Origin: Planctomycetota bacterium
GTDB taxonomy: Bacteria > Planctomycetota > UBA8108 > JACQVS01
Direction of reading: 5' to 3'
DNA: 37,561 nt
NCBI GenBank assembly: GCA_016209605.1
Contig: JACQVS010000139.1
Location: forward strand, 1 to 37,561
Shown: piece by piece, positions 26,181 to 34,406 of the stretch
Layout: every line of letters begins with the position of its first letter
How positions within the stretch are numbered: position 1 is the stretch's first letter
Notes under the pieces: model-generated
The model's input: the letters and a program-made list of their open reading frames with translations, nothing else
Told to the model about the DNA's origin: nothing
Databases searched by the model: none
Translations under genes and position numbers: made by a program

Positions 26181-26597
26181 TCACAGGGCCCCGAGGATTT
26201 TGGCCGCCCGTTCATAAGCCCGGGGCTTCACCCAGAAAATGACGCCGTATCGCCCGCCTCCGGCGCTGACGGCATTGGCGGCAACGACGTTGATCTTCGC
26301 CGCGGCGAGCTGGCCAAACCAATCGGCCACGGCGCCGACCCGATCCTCGCCCGAGACCAGGAAAGCGCGCTTGACCGGGCTCAACTTCCACTGGTTCGCC
26401 TTGGCGACGCGCTTCACGCCTTCGAGGTCTTCCGCCACCACATCGATCTGGGCGCGGCCCGCTTTGGCGGGAAAACCCGTGAAGGCTAAAAGGTTGATGC
26501 CGGCGCTCTTCAAGGCGGCGAGAACCTGGGCGCCTTCCCCGGCTTGATCCTTCACCAGCAGGTAAACGTACTGAACACGGCGGATTTCATCAGGCAT
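26181..26597 (-). CDS. Tandem ACT-domain protein
   Basis: A 138-residue cytoplasmic protein made of two ACT-like beta-alpha-beta units. The first is residues ~8-65 ('VQYVYLLVKDQAGEGAQVLAALKSAGINLLAFTGFPAK'). The second is ~75-135 ('KRAFLVSGEDRVGAVADWFGQLAAAKINVVAANAVSAGGGRYGVIFWV'). ACT modules bind amino acids or other small ligands and regulate enzymes; with no catalytic domain attached, a regulator or sensor role is likely. A strong AAAGGAGGTCC ribosome site precedes the ATG (26595-26597). It is divergent from the FmdB gene over a ~100-bp AT-rich gap. Confidence 0.82.
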   Translation of the reverse strand: MPDEIRRVQYVYLLVKDQAGEGAQVLAALKSAGINLLAFTGFPAKAGRAQIDVVAEDLEGVKRVAKANQWKLSPVKRAFLVSGEDRVGAVADWFGQLAAAKINVVAANAVSAGGGRYGVIFWVKPRAYERAAKILGAL

Positions 26598-26699
26598 GAG
26601 GACCTCCTTTCATTGATAATTGTCCTGGTGGTATTATAAAATAAATTGGAAAAAAATACGCTGCCTCTCCCCACCGGTATCTGAAAGGAGTAAGAAAAG
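26598..26699. promoter_or_regulatory. AT-rich divergent promoter region (ACT / FmdB)
   Basis: This 102-bp gap is much richer in A+T than its surroundings (TATTATAAAATAAATTGG and GAAAAAAATACG). It carries a ribosome site for each divergent gene (CCTCCTT at 26603-26609 for ACT, AAGGAG at 26685-26690 for FmdB). TATTATAAAAT is a plausible -10 region. Confidence 0.5.
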
Positions 26700-26864
26700 A
26701 TGCCCACTTACGAGTATCGCTGTGAGAAGTGCAAAAAGGAGTTCACCCTCCGGATGAACTTCCGGGAGTACGAGAGGAAGAAGGTGAAGTGCCCTCGTTG
26801 CAACAAAGGAAAAGTGGAGCGATTGATGGCGACCGTGAGCGTGAAGACCTCCAAGAAGAGCTGA
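26700..26864 (+). CDS. FmdB-family zinc ribbon protein
   Basis: A 54-residue protein starting 'MPTYEYRCEKCKKEFTL', with a second Cys pair in 'KVKCPRCNKGKVERL'. This CxxC...CxxC zinc ribbon and MPTYEY start are diagnostic of the FmdB/putative regulatory protein family. AAGGAG lies 9 nt before the ATG. The family is small and widespread; its role is usually listed as regulatory but is not settled. The stop is followed by a ~40-bp gap to the convergent membrane-protein gene. Confidence 0.92.
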   Translation: MPTYEYRCEKCKKEFTLRMNFREYERKKVKCPRCNKGKVERLMATVSVKTSKKS

Positions 26865-26903
26865 GGAGGATGTTTAGGGGCGGAAGGAGGGACCTGGGAA
26901 AGA

Positions 26904-27617
26904 TTAAAATCCCGGCGAGACTCGCAGGAAGGCCCCCTCCTCCCCGCCCTTCGCCAACGCCATGATCATGATGAGGCCGTTGGTCCCCTGGGCGTCCTCG
27001 AAGGAATCGGGCTCGCGGATGATGTTAGCCTCTTCCAGCCAGATCGGCTCGGTGAGCGGCTGGACCTCGAACTCCTCCTCGAAGGGGTCGAAGCCAGGGA
27101 CGTTGACCTGCACGGTGTAATCGCCCGGAGGGAGGCGCTGGGAAAACCGCCCCGTCGAGCTGGAGGTGATCTCGAAGGCTTCGCCGCCGTCTCGAACCAA
27201 GGTCACTTTGACGTTGGGGATGGCGCCTTTGACGTTCCTCAGCTCATCCGGCATCAGGGCGGTTTGCACGGGGGTGTACCGGAGGTTCTCGGGCATGGTG
27301 TAAAGCAGTTCCTCACCGGCTTCCTCGAGATCGACCACCACGCCCCAGATGCGCGTCTGCCGGTTCGGACCCGGAATGATGACCTGCACCGTTCCCTTGC
27401 CGCCGCAGGCGGGGCAGCGGTCGCCGATCATGGGATTGTCCTCTTCCATCCCCTCGATCTTGCCGTAGCCGCCGCAGTCCCGGCAAGTGCGGGTCTCGAT
27501 CTTGTCGCCGGCGTAAAGGACCGGCTCCTTGATGTACCGGACGGAATAATAAACGACGGGCGGCACCATCGAGGCGAGAATCACGATGCCTAGAACTCTT
27601 GGGATTTTTCTATCCAT
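26904..27617 (-). CDS. Membrane-anchored protein with DnaJ-type zinc motifs and a carboxypeptidase-regulatory-like domain
   Basis: A 237-residue protein. A single N-terminal membrane segment (VLGIVILASMVPPVVYYSV, ~9-27) is followed by two CxxCxGxG motifs, CRDCGGYG (~45) and CPACGGKG (~68). These are like half of the DnaJ zinc region and probably bind one zinc. Residues ~85-215 form a beta-rich segment ending in a carboxypeptidase-regulatory/PEGA-like sandwich ('VTLVRDGGEAFEITSSSTGRFSQRLPPGDYTVQVNVPGFDPF'). The periplasmic part may bind peptide or cell-wall material. The combination is uncommon. A 14-bp perfect palindrome (TGAAAAATTTTTCA, 27640-27653) lies 22 bp upstream of the start. Confidence 0.75.
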   Translation of the reverse strand: MDRKIPRVLGIVILASMVPPVVYYSVRYIKEPVLYAGDKIETRTCRDCGGYGKIEGMEEDNPMIGDRCPACGGKGTVQVIIPGPNRQTRIWGVVVDLEEAGEELLYTMPENLRYTPVQTALMPDELRNVKGAIPNVKVTLVRDGGEAFEITSSSTGRFSQRLPPGDYTVQVNVPGFDPFEEEFEVQPLTEPIWLEEANIIREPDSFEDAQGTNGLIMIMALAKGGEEGAFLRVSPGF

Positions 27618-27639
27618 GATCCAGTTATCGGTTTTCGGT

Positions 27640-27653
27640 TGAAAAATTTTTCA
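27640..27653. promoter_or_regulatory. 14-bp AT-rich palindrome upstream of the zinc-motif membrane protein
   Basis: TGAAAAATTTTTCA is a perfect palindrome set 22 bp before the start codon (27615-27617, minus strand). It may be an operator or simply an AT tract. Confidence 0.35.
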
Positions 27654-27934
27654 CCGCCGCCGAGACCGATTTACCATGCGCTTATGCTTGCGTCCCTTCT
27701 CAAGTCGGGCTGCTCCGGCCCTTCCCCCCGCCGGATCAACCCTTCGGCCTCGCCCGGCTGAAAGAGGGCGGTAATGGCCGGGACGTCGCCGCTTTTCTGG
27801 AACGTTCCGCCCGGATCGCCGGCCAAGAGAGAATTTCCGGATCGGAGGTTTACGGGAAGTTCGCAGGAGAGGGGCATGGATTTCAAGCCGTGTACAGTTC
27901 TCCGCAGGCTGCGAAGATGTTTCGGATGTAGGGT
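27654..27934. other. Intergenic stretch with a dispersed palindromic repeat
   Basis: I find no supported gene here; the short open frames lack ribosome sites and family similarity. Positions 27903-27938 (CGCAGGCTGCGAAGATGTTT onward to GTCTAA) resemble 23744-23779 inside the broken repeat protein, including the core CGCAG.CTGCGAAG. The repeat ends within the last bases of the VapC region. Confidence 0.5.
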
Positions 27935-28327
27935 CTAATATTGAGTAACGGCCAGCCGCGCGCCGCGGAGCTGCCTCGCCAGCTCCGCATCGGCCGTGTG
28001 GAGCCGTGCCTTCAGCTCCTGGGCGGTCGCCGCGGCGAATCCATCGGCGATCGAGGTTTTGAGCTTGGCGACGCGGCGCGCCACCGCCTCATCGGGTAGA
28101 TGGATCCGGACCCCGGCGGCCTTGAGAAGCGACACGACATCCATTCCCGTAGCCCTGGTCAGCTCTTGGGTATGGATGAGCACCTCCGCCAGGTTGACCG
28201 CTGAAATGAAAAGCGGCAGCTTTCCCTCGCGGCCCGCGTTGAAAAGCCTGTTGATCTTCTCAAAAGAACGATGCCGGCGCTGGATCCACCCCAAGGCAAC
28301 GCCGGAGTCAATGACTGCCGCGCTCAC
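27935..28327 (-). CDS. vapC: PIN-domain ribonuclease toxin, VapC-type
   Basis: 130 residues from the GTG at 28327, which overlaps the antitoxin gene by 20 nt. A longer upstream extension in the same frame is only antisense to nothing useful and lacks family similarity. The PIN acidic residues are all present: 'VIDSGVALGW' (D near 6), 'ISAVNLAEVLIHTQ' (E near 44), 'SIADGFAAATAQEL' (D near 97) and 'LHTADAELARQL' (D near 115). These coordinate Mg2+ for RNA cleavage. With the AbrB-type gene it forms a type II toxin-antitoxin operon. The C-terminus runs into a dispersed repeat but the ORF is intact. Confidence 0.88.
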   Translation of the reverse strand: MSAAVIDSGVALGWIQRRHRSFEKINRLFNAGREGKLPLFISAVNLAEVLIHTQELTRATGMDVVSLLKAAGVRIHLPDEAVARRVAKLKTSIADGFAAATAQELKARLHTADAELARQLRGARLAVTQY

Positions 28328-28604
28328 GCTCCAGGGCCTCCTTCTCCCGCTCCAGGCGCCTTCGGTTGTGGAGATCTTCCACCAGATCCCTTCCCGCTCC
28401 CTCGACCCAGTCGCGAGCCTTCTCGAGCAGGTCGTCAAGGTCGAGAGCCTCCTTCTCCAAAGGGATAAAAACAATTTCCCGCCCCTCCCGCTCCCGCACC
28501 ACCAGGGGCTGGCCAACCCGCAGGGAGAAGCTTTTACGGATGCTCGCCGGAATGATGATCTGGCCTTTCGAGCTCAGCCGGACGACGTGGACTGGATTTC
28601 TCAT
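28308..28604 (-). CDS. AbrB/SpoVT-type antitoxin
   Basis: 98 residues from the ATG at 28604 ('MRNPVHVVRLSSKGQIIIPASIRKS' region). I prefer it over an in-frame ATG 60 nt upstream because the swapped-hairpin DNA-binding fold starts here: 'VVRLSSKGQIIIPASIRK', then 'LRVGQPLVVREREGREIVFIPLE'. The charged helical tail ('LDLDDLLEKARDWVEGAG ... RRRLEREKEALERERG') would bind and block the PIN toxin. The gene pair overlaps, antitoxin first, as in vapBC operons. A palindrome just upstream of the start is the likely autoregulatory operator. Confidence 0.85.
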   Translation of the reverse strand: MRNPVHVVRLSSKGQIIIPASIRKSFSLRVGQPLVVREREGREIVFIPLEKEALDLDDLLEKARDWVEGAGRDLVEDLHNRRRLEREKEALERERGSH

Positions 28605-28608
28605 ATAT

Positions 28609-28628
28609 GTAAGACTATTATGTCTTAC
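28609..28628. promoter_or_regulatory. Operator candidate of the AbrB/VapC operon
   Basis: Perfect arms GTAAGAC (28609-28615) and GTCTTAC (28622-28628) with spacer TATTAT end 5 bp upstream of the antitoxin start. The position and symmetry fit autorepression by the AbrB-type antitoxin, as in other type II operons. TATTAT within it could be the -10. Confidence 0.6.
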
Positions 28629-28700
28629 CTTAAAAGTCCAATGATTTTTATCTTTAACCGCCACCGAGTTTGACTAAAGCCTTCCTTTCCGTATACTATA

Positions 28701-28720
28701 GCTTTAATAACGTTTAAAGC
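28701..28720. promoter_or_regulatory. Palindrome upstream of the DtxR/MntR-type gene
   Basis: GCTTTAA (28701-28707) and TTAAAGC (28714-28720) are perfect arms around TAACGT, 31-50 bp before the start. GTATACTATAG just upstream could be a promoter -10. DtxR/MntR repressors bind such AT-rich inverted repeats, often at their own or manganese/iron genes, so autoregulation is plausible. Confidence 0.45.
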
Positions 28721-28750
28721 ATTTACCATGACCTTTTACCGAGCCGCCTC

Positions 28751-29362
28751 ATGAACGTCTGGAAAAGCTTCGCCGCCAACGAAGTCACCCACAGCATGGC
28801 GCACTACCTGACGACGCTTCTGGACCTCCACGAGCGGCGGGGCTACGCGAGGGTCACGGACATCGCCAAGGAACTGGACGTCACCAAGCCCTCGGTCACG
28901 GTCCAGCTCAAGCAGCTCAAGGAAAAGGGGATGGTCAGCGAGGATGAAAACCGCCACTTCCGGCTCACTTCCGAGGGCCAGGCCATCGCCCGCGAGGTGA
29001 TTCACAACCGCCAGGTGCTCATCCGCTTCTTTCAGAACGTCCTCGAGGTGGATCCGGTGACGGCCGAGACCGATGCCTGCAAGATCGAGCATCTCCTGTC
29101 CAGAGGAACCTCCCACAAGCTGCTCGCCTTCGTGCTGCTCCTGCAAAGCGAAGATCTTACCGCCAAGGAGTTCGTCGCCAAGTTCAAGGAGTACAAGGTG
29201 AGCTGCCCCACCCTCGAGTTTTGCAACATCTGCTCGGTGGAGTGCCTCATGGACATGGAGCCGGCGGAGGCCTCGACCGACGACGGCTTGAAATTTCCTG
29301 TCGTCAAGAGCCCCCCCAAGAAAGCCGCTCCCGGCCTCGATCCGCAAAAAGGGAAGCGCTGA
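28751..29362 (+). CDS. DtxR/MntR-family metal-dependent transcriptional regulator
   Basis: 203 residues. An N-terminal winged helix ('HYLTTLLDLHERRGYARVTDIAKELDVTKPSVTVQLKQLKEKGMV', ~17-62) with the typical 'TDIAKELDVTKPSVT' recognition helix is followed by the metal-binding/dimerisation region ('FFQNVLEVDPVTAETDACKIEHLLS', ~98-125). In it Cys, Glu and His match the DtxR/MntR ligand pattern 'DACKIEH'. Unusual is a C-terminal Cys cluster, 'CPTLEFCNICSVECL' (~155-170), not part of the classic family, which could bind another metal. It likely represses metal uptake genes when Fe2+ or Mn2+ is bound; no transporter is adjacent. A palindrome lies upstream. Confidence 0.87.
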   Translation: MNVWKSFAANEVTHSMAHYLTTLLDLHERRGYARVTDIAKELDVTKPSVTVQLKQLKEKGMVSEDENRHFRLTSEGQAIAREVIHNRQVLIRFFQNVLEVDPVTAETDACKIEHLLSRGTSHKLLAFVLLLQSEDLTAKEFVAKFKEYKVSCPTLEFCNICSVECLMDMEPAEASTDDGLKFPVVKSPPKKAAPGLDPQKGKR

Positions 29363-29406
29363 ACCTTCCGCATTATCTGCTACAATTGCACCAGTACGGA
29401 TATTAA

Positions 29407-29705
29407 GAGGCTATCCCAAAAATCCATTTGGGCTTCGGCCGGCTGCAAGCGAGCCATCCGGCGTCGGGCCTCCTAGCCTTATTTCTCCGTTAATAAGGCG
29501 GCGTCGGCCCCCTACGGTCTTCGCGCTGTCGCGCTCAGCCTCCGGGCGGCCCTCGCAGCCACCAGCCTACGGCCGGTGCCGGCTGCTCCGGGCGTTCGCT
29601 CCTCCGGGCACTCGGAGCTCACCCTTGCCTGGCGCGCTCGGGCACCGCCCCGCGGAGCGGGGTGGTCGCGGCCTCGGGCCTCAAAGCGACTTTCGGGATA
29701 GCCTC
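29407..29705. mobile_element. 299-bp MITE with GAGGCTATCCC inverted ends and TAA target duplications
   Basis: The left end GAGGCTATCCCAAAAA (29407 on) and the right end TTTCGGGATAGCCTC (ending 29705) are inverted repeats, perfect over 11 bp. They are flanked on both sides by TAA (29404-29406 and 29706-29708). Such ends and a 3-bp TNA duplication are typical of IS5-group (ISL2-like) elements. There is no transposase gene inside, so it is a non-autonomous MITE. The interior is GC-rich and highly structured, e.g. GCCTTATT/AATAAGGC. It ends 46 bp before the start of the CotH gene, so it may change that gene's transcription. Confidence 0.85.
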
Positions 29706-29751
29706 TAAGCGTCGTGTTGTTTGCTGAAAATCGTCAATCTGCTGGAGCATC

Positions 29752-32700
29752 GTGCTGATTCGTTTTAACTGCATTCTTATGGGCTGGTGGATCGCGATCA
29801 CCGGGGCCTGCCGGCCGGCCTCGGCGACCGACCTCGCTCCCGGCCAGGACCTCATTATCAGCGAGATCAGCTACAATCCTCCCGGCTCGCTGGGCTCTGA
29901 TGACCTTTACGAGTTCGTCGAGATCCACCACCGCGGCGTCCTCCCCCGCGACCTCTCCGGCTGGCGCCTCAAGGATCCCGACAACCGGCAAAGCTTCGCC
30001 ATGCCGCCCGGCACCCCGCTCGGTCCGGGAGGCTTTCTGGTGCTGGCGCGCAGCGCCGAGGCTCTCAAGACCGCTTACGGGCTCGACGGCGGGGTGCTGG
30101 GCGATGTGCCCTTCAACTGGGGGAACGGGGGCGACACGGTGCGGCTCTTCGACGCGCAGGGGGCGCTCATCGACCAGGTCATCTTCTCCGATGAACTGCC
30201 CTGGCCCGCCGAGGCCGACGGCGGCGGCGCGACGCTCGAGCGCGTTTCCGCCTCGAGCGATCTCACCGACTTCACCAATTTCGCCGCGAGCCTCCCTTCG
30301 GCCCGCCCCGGCACTCCCGGAAAGCCCAACTTCCGCGCCGGCTCCATCCCCGAACGCCACAACGTGGTCATCAATGAAATCATGTACAACCCGGTGGTGC
30401 AACCGGGCGCCGATCCGCTCCGCCACTGCTCCGCGGAGGAGTTCATGGAGCTTTACAACCGCGGCGCGGCGGCGGTGGACCTCTCGGACTGGAGATTCCT
30501 CCGCGGCCCCGACTTCACCTTCCCAGCCGGCGCTCGCCTCGAGCCGGGCGCTTACCTGGTCCTCTACCGAGACCAAAACGGCTTCGAATCGAAATACGGA
30601 AAGCTGGACAGCGCCCTGGGGCCTTACGCCCCGGAGCTGGAGGACGGCGGCGGCAAGATCCTGCTCGCCGATGCCGGCGGCAGCCCCGTCGATTTCGTCG
30701 ACTACAACGATGCTCCGCCGTGGCCAGTCAATCCCGACGGCCTGCAAGGATCGCTCGAGCTTCTCGACCCCGGGCTCGACAACGACCGCGCCCAGGCCTG
30801 GCGGGAGAGCGCCAGCTTCGATGGCACCCCCGGCCGGAAGAACTCGGCGACGGCGCAAATGGAGGAAAAAGGCCTGACTCCCGGACCGCAGATCACCGCG
30901 GTGCGGGCGCGGCCGGCCGGAGACTTGACGCGGCGCGAGATCCGATCCACCGACGCGGTGCGCGTCGAGGCCAAGGTCCTTGACCGGCAGGGCGTCGCCG
31001 CCGTCACGCTCGAGGTCCAGGTGGCGGCGCCGGGCGGCTACATCCGCAAGACCGACGCGCGCTATCAGAGCGACTGGAAGGCAATCCCCATGACTTATGA
31101 TCCGGAGGAGACCGTTTACACCGCCCTCCTTCCAGCCCTCCCTCACCGCACCCTGGTTCGCTACCGCGTTTCCGCCGTCGATGGGGCCTCGCCGGCGGCC
31201 GCGTCGCGGGCGCCTTACCCCGGCGATCCCGAACCCAACTTCGCCTACTTCGTCCAGGATGGAGTGCCGGACTACGTTGCCGGCGAGCGCAGCCGTTTCG
31301 GCGAGCCCGGCTTCACTCACAAGCATCTGGACAAGATCCCGGTCTACTTCATGATCGGCGCGCCGGAGGACATCGAGGAGGCCCAGTACCACCGCTACCC
31401 GGACAACGACAAGACCTACCGCTGGTTGGTGACCTTTGTCCACGAAGGCCACGTATACGACCACTGCGCCATGCGGCTGCGCAGCAGCCACCGCTACAGC
31501 TGGCCGAAGCGGCCCTGGAAGATCCGCTTCAACCGCGGCAACTACTTCCAGGGGCGCTTCGTTGACGGCGCCCCGTACCCACGCAAGCGCCACAAGGTCC
31601 GCCTCCTCACCGCCCAGCACGACCCCGGCAAGCCGCGCGGCGAGTCCGGCGTCTTCGAGAGCCTGGCGTGGAAGCTCTACCAGGACGCCGGGGTGATGGC
31701 GGCCGCCACCACCTTCGTCCACCTGCGCGTCATCGGCTCGCCGGAGGAGGGCGGCCAGTTCGACGGCGACTTCTTCGGGATCTACCTCGAGGTGCAAGGC
31801 TTCGATGCGACCACGCTCGAGGACCTCGGCCGCCCCACCGACGACCGCGCCAGCCTGTACAAGTTCAGCGGCGAGCCCTTGAAGCGGCACCCCGACTGCG
31901 ACCTGAGCCGCGACGATGTCCTCAAATTCGTCGCCGACACCAACCGCCTCCAGACGCGCGAGTGGTGGGAGGAGCATCTCGACGTTCCTCGCTACCTGTC
32001 CTTCCGCGCCGTCACCGAGCTGACCGACAACCACGACATGGACTCGAACAAGAACTATTACTATTACTTCAACACCGGCACGGGCCGGTGGGAGGTCTTC
32101 CCGTGGGACCTGGACAACACTTTCGGCGCCACGGCCTCGGGAGATGAGCCGCTGCGCAGCCGGGTGCTTCCCCTCTTCTCCATCGAGTACAAGAACCGCT
32201 TCCGCTTCCTGTGGCAGGTGCTTTATGACGAAAAGCGCCTGTTCCGGACCATCGACGAGTGGAGCGGGATCATCCGCGAAGTGGCCGATGCCGACCTTGA
32301 CCGCTGGGACACCGAGCCGCGCGAGGCCTGCCCGGGCTGGCCCGTGGTGGCCGGCGGCAATTGCAAACAGTACCTGCCCTTCACCTTCCGCATGAAGAAC
32401 ATGAAGGCCTGGATACGCTCCCGCGCCGCGATCGTCAAGTCGCAGTTCCAGGACCCCAAGATCCCGCAGGCGCCGGTGAATCGTTTCCCCCTCGACGGCG
32501 CTCCCGCCGGCATGCCGGTGGTCCTGCGTGCAAGCCCCTTCGTCGATCCCGATCCCGATGACCGCCACGCCGCCACGCGCTGGCTGTTGATCGAGCGCGG
32601 CGGCGACTGGGCCTATCCGCTGTGGGACAAAACCACAGCCAGCGAGATCGTGGAGGCAGCCGCGCCCGATGACCAGCTCGCGGTGGGAAAGGAGTACCTC

Positions 32701-34158
32701 TTTCGAGCCGCTTATCAGGACTCGACCGGCCGCTTCAGCCTCCTCTCGGAGCCGACTTCCTTCTTCGCCGGCCCTCCCGATGCGACGCCGCCCAGCGCGC
32801 CGGGCAGCTTGACGGCCAGCCACCTCGGCTGGCGCTCCGTGGCGCTGCGCTGGGAAAGTGGCCGCGATCCGGAGTCGGGGATCTTCGGCTACCGGGTCCG
32901 CCGCGATGGAGAGATGCTCACGTCAGCGGTGATCGCCGGAACCGCCGCGACCGACTTCCAGCCGCGGCCGGGCCGCCGGCACGTCTACCAGGTCATCGCC
33001 GTGAACCGCGCCGGCTTCGAGTCCGCTCCTTCGCCGCCGCTCGAGGTCGAGGTTCCGGAGGGCGGATTGGGCGGCTGGCGGCTTCCGGACGGCGGCTGGG
33101 ATTACCTCTACGACGCCCGGCCGGGCGAGGACCGCTTCGATCCCAACCGCGGCACCGCCAACGCCGCCAACCTCGACGGCGCCTGGGCCCGGTCCTCGAA
33201 GGACGACTGGGAGGGCAGCCGTCCGGGTACAATCGGAGCAGTTCCCGATGGCCTCCCCGGAGGCGCCGGCATCGACCTCCTCGATGGCCAGGCGGAGGAC
33301 GGAGGGCCCGCCTCGGTGCTGGCCATCGAGGATCCCGGCGACCCCACGGCCTCCACCCCTCCTCCCAATAACCGCAGGATCTACTTCCTCCACGACGCCG
33401 GCGAGGGGAATCCTCTCGAGGACGGCGTCACCCTCATCGCCCGGCTGCGCGTCCACCCGCGTCCCCTCGACCTCCCCGGCCCCAAGGGCCAGAGCCCCGA
33501 GGCCGCGGCCTGGCAAGGCCAGATCGGCATCGTCCACCGCGGCAATGACGGCCGCTGGAACTTCTCCCTCTGGCTCGACGGCGGCCGCCTGTACACGCTG
33601 GAAGACCGCTCGGTTCCCGCCGATCTGATGGAATTTCAAGAAGTCTGGACGACCATCGCCCGCGAGGGAGACCAGCACCGCGTCCGCCTTTACCTCGGCG
33701 GCGCGGCCGTTCCGGCCATCGACGCGCTCATCGCTCTCCCCAGCGTCGGCACGGAGCCGGCTTTCGGCGGCAACTACCTGCAAATGGGGCTCGCCAACAC
33801 CGAGGACTCCGGCGCCCTCCAGATCGACTACTTCGGATTCAAGCGCGGCGCGCACCCGCCCGGGCCCGCAGGCGGAGAGGAGAAAGCCTTCCGGCGCGGC
33901 GACGCCGACGGCAGCGGCCGCTTGAACATCGCCGACGCCATCCTGATGCTGAACGTCCTCTTCCGGGGGAAGGGGCCGCTCTCGTGCCCCGACGCCGCCG
34001 ACGCCGATGACTCGGGCTGGATCGCCCTGGATGACGCCCTCCACGCGCTCCGCTACCTCTTCCTCGGCGGCCCGCCGCCCCCGCCGCCTTTCCCCGGCTG
34101 CGGGACAGATCCAACGCTCGACTCGCTGCCGCCCGGCGCGCCGGCTCCATGCTCTTGA
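29752..34158 (+). CDS. Giant secreted lamin-tail/CotH/FN3 protein with dockerin-like C-terminus
   Basis: 1468 residues. The start is GTG at 29752 with GGAG four bases upstream; a signal-like stretch covers residues 4-26. Domains: lamin-tail domain 1 (~33-150, 'LIISEISYNPPG', 'EFVEIHHRG'), lamin-tail domain 2 (~203-335, 'VVINEIMYNPVV'), a CotH kinase-like region (~515-800), FN3 (~1013-1103), a LamG-like sandwich (~1160-1370), and a dockerin-like pair ('RGDADGSGRLNIADAILMLN', 'DADDSGWIALDDALHALRYL', ~1380-1440). CotH's metal-binding Asp is in 'FPWDLDNTFGA' (~785). CotH proteins phosphorylate secreted proteins in spore coats; the substrate here is unknown. The pattern is typical of large surface proteins in Planctomycetota-like genomes. 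It stands alone, with the MITE upstream. Confidence 0.88.
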   Translation: MLIRFNCILMGWWIAITGACRPASATDLAPGQDLIISEISYNPPGSLGSDDLYEFVEIHHRGVLPRDLSGWRLKDPDNRQSFAMPPGTPLGPGGFLVLARSAEALKTAYGLDGGVLGDVPFNWGNGGDTVRLFDAQGALIDQVIFSDELPWPAEADGGGATLERVSASSDLTDFTNFAASLPSARPGTPGKPNFRAGSIPERHNVVINEIMYNPVVQPGADPLRHCSAEEFMELYNRGAAAVDLSDWRFLRGPDFTFPAGARLEPGAYLVLYRDQNGFESKYGKLDSALGPYAPELEDGGGKILLADAGGSPVDFVDYNDAPPWPVNPDGLQGSLELLDPGLDNDRAQAWRESASFDGTPGRKNSATAQMEEKGLTPGPQITAVRARPAGDLTRREIRSTDAVRVEAKVLDRQGVAAVTLEVQVAAPGGYIRKTDARYQSDWKAIPMTYDPEETVYTALLPALPHRTLVRYRVSAVDGASPAAASRAPYPGDPEPNFAYFVQDGVPDYVAGERSRFGEPGFTHKHLDKIPVYFMIGAPEDIEEAQYHRYPDNDKTYRWLVTFVHEGHVYDHCAMRLRSSHRYSWPKRPWKIRFNRGNYFQGRFVDGAPYPRKRHKVRLLTAQHDPGKPRGESGVFESLAWKLYQDAGVMAAATTFVHLRVIGSPEEGGQFDGDFFGIYLEVQGFDATTLEDLGRPTDDRASLYKFSGEPLKRHPDCDLSRDDVLKFVADTNRLQTREWWEEHLDVPRYLSFRAVTELTDNHDMDSNKNYYYYFNTGTGRWEVFPWDLDNTFGATASGDEPLRSRVLPLFSIEYKNRFRFLWQVLYDEKRLFRTIDEWSGIIREVADADLDRWDTEPREACPGWPVVAGGNCKQYLPFTFRMKNMKAWIRSRAAIVKSQFQDPKIPQAPVNRFPLDGAPAGMPVVLRASPFVDPDPDDRHAATRWLLIERGGDWAYPLWDKTTASEIVEAAAPDDQLAVGKEYLFRAAYQDSTGRFSLLSEPTSFFAGPPDATPPSAPGSLTASHLGWRSVALRWESGRDPESGIFGYRVRRDGEMLTSAVIAGTAATDFQPRPGRRHVYQVIAVNRAGFESAPSPPLEVEVPEGGLGGWRLPDGGWDYLYDARPGEDRFDPNRGTANAANLDGAWARSSKDDWEGSRPGTIGAVPDGLPGGAGIDLLDGQAEDGGPASVLAIEDPGDPTASTPPPNNRRIYFLHDAGEGNPLEDGVTLIARLRVHPRPLDLPGPKGQSPEAAAWQGQIGIVHRGNDGRWNFSLWLDGGRLYTLEDRSVPADLMEFQEVWTTIAREGDQHRVRLYLGGAAVPAIDALIALPSVGTEPAFGGNYLQMGLANTEDSGALQIDYFGFKRGAHPPGPAGGEEKAFRRGDADGSGRLNIADAILMLNVLFRGKGPLSCPDAADADDSGWIALDDALHALRYLFLGGPPPPPPFPGCGTDPTLDSLPPGAPAPCS

Positions 34159-34406
34159 AACCCTCCTCTGAAAATTTGGAGGAGACCTATTTCCCGATCA
34201 AATTCGCCAGCCCGCTGACCTGAATTCGATTTGCCAGTTCGAACCGAGCGTCCCCGGGAAAAATGACCGTTTTTCATAAATTGTCCGGCTTGACTCCGGC
34301 TCTGTTTGGTCTTATCTTGTCGTTCCAGTTGAACCCGTTGGATTCTGAATTACCCAAACAGTCTCGTCTTTCACCGGAAAGGAAAAGGAACTTCCTATCA
34401 ACTGCC
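34159..34406. other. Intergenic region before the PQQ-propeller gene
   Basis: This 248-bp stretch contains no gene I can support. An open frame continues upstream from the next gene to 34263, but it lacks a ribosome site and its N-terminus does not resemble a signal peptide. It includes a small CCTCC/GGAGG hairpin right after the CotH stop (about 34162-34182) that may aid termination. Confidence 0.5.

Noticed and set aside
27671..27886. 71-residue minus-strand open frame
   Set aside because: No ribosome site, no recognised pattern, and it lies in repeat-containing intergenic DNA.
29734..32823. 1029-residue open frame antisense to the CotH protein
   Set aside because: It mirrors the sense gene; low-complexity Ala/Val/Gly/Arg composition and no domain pattern.
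32923..34044. 373-residue minus-strand open frame over the CotH C-terminus
   Set aside because: Shadow of the FN3/LamG/dockerin-like frame; no start signals.
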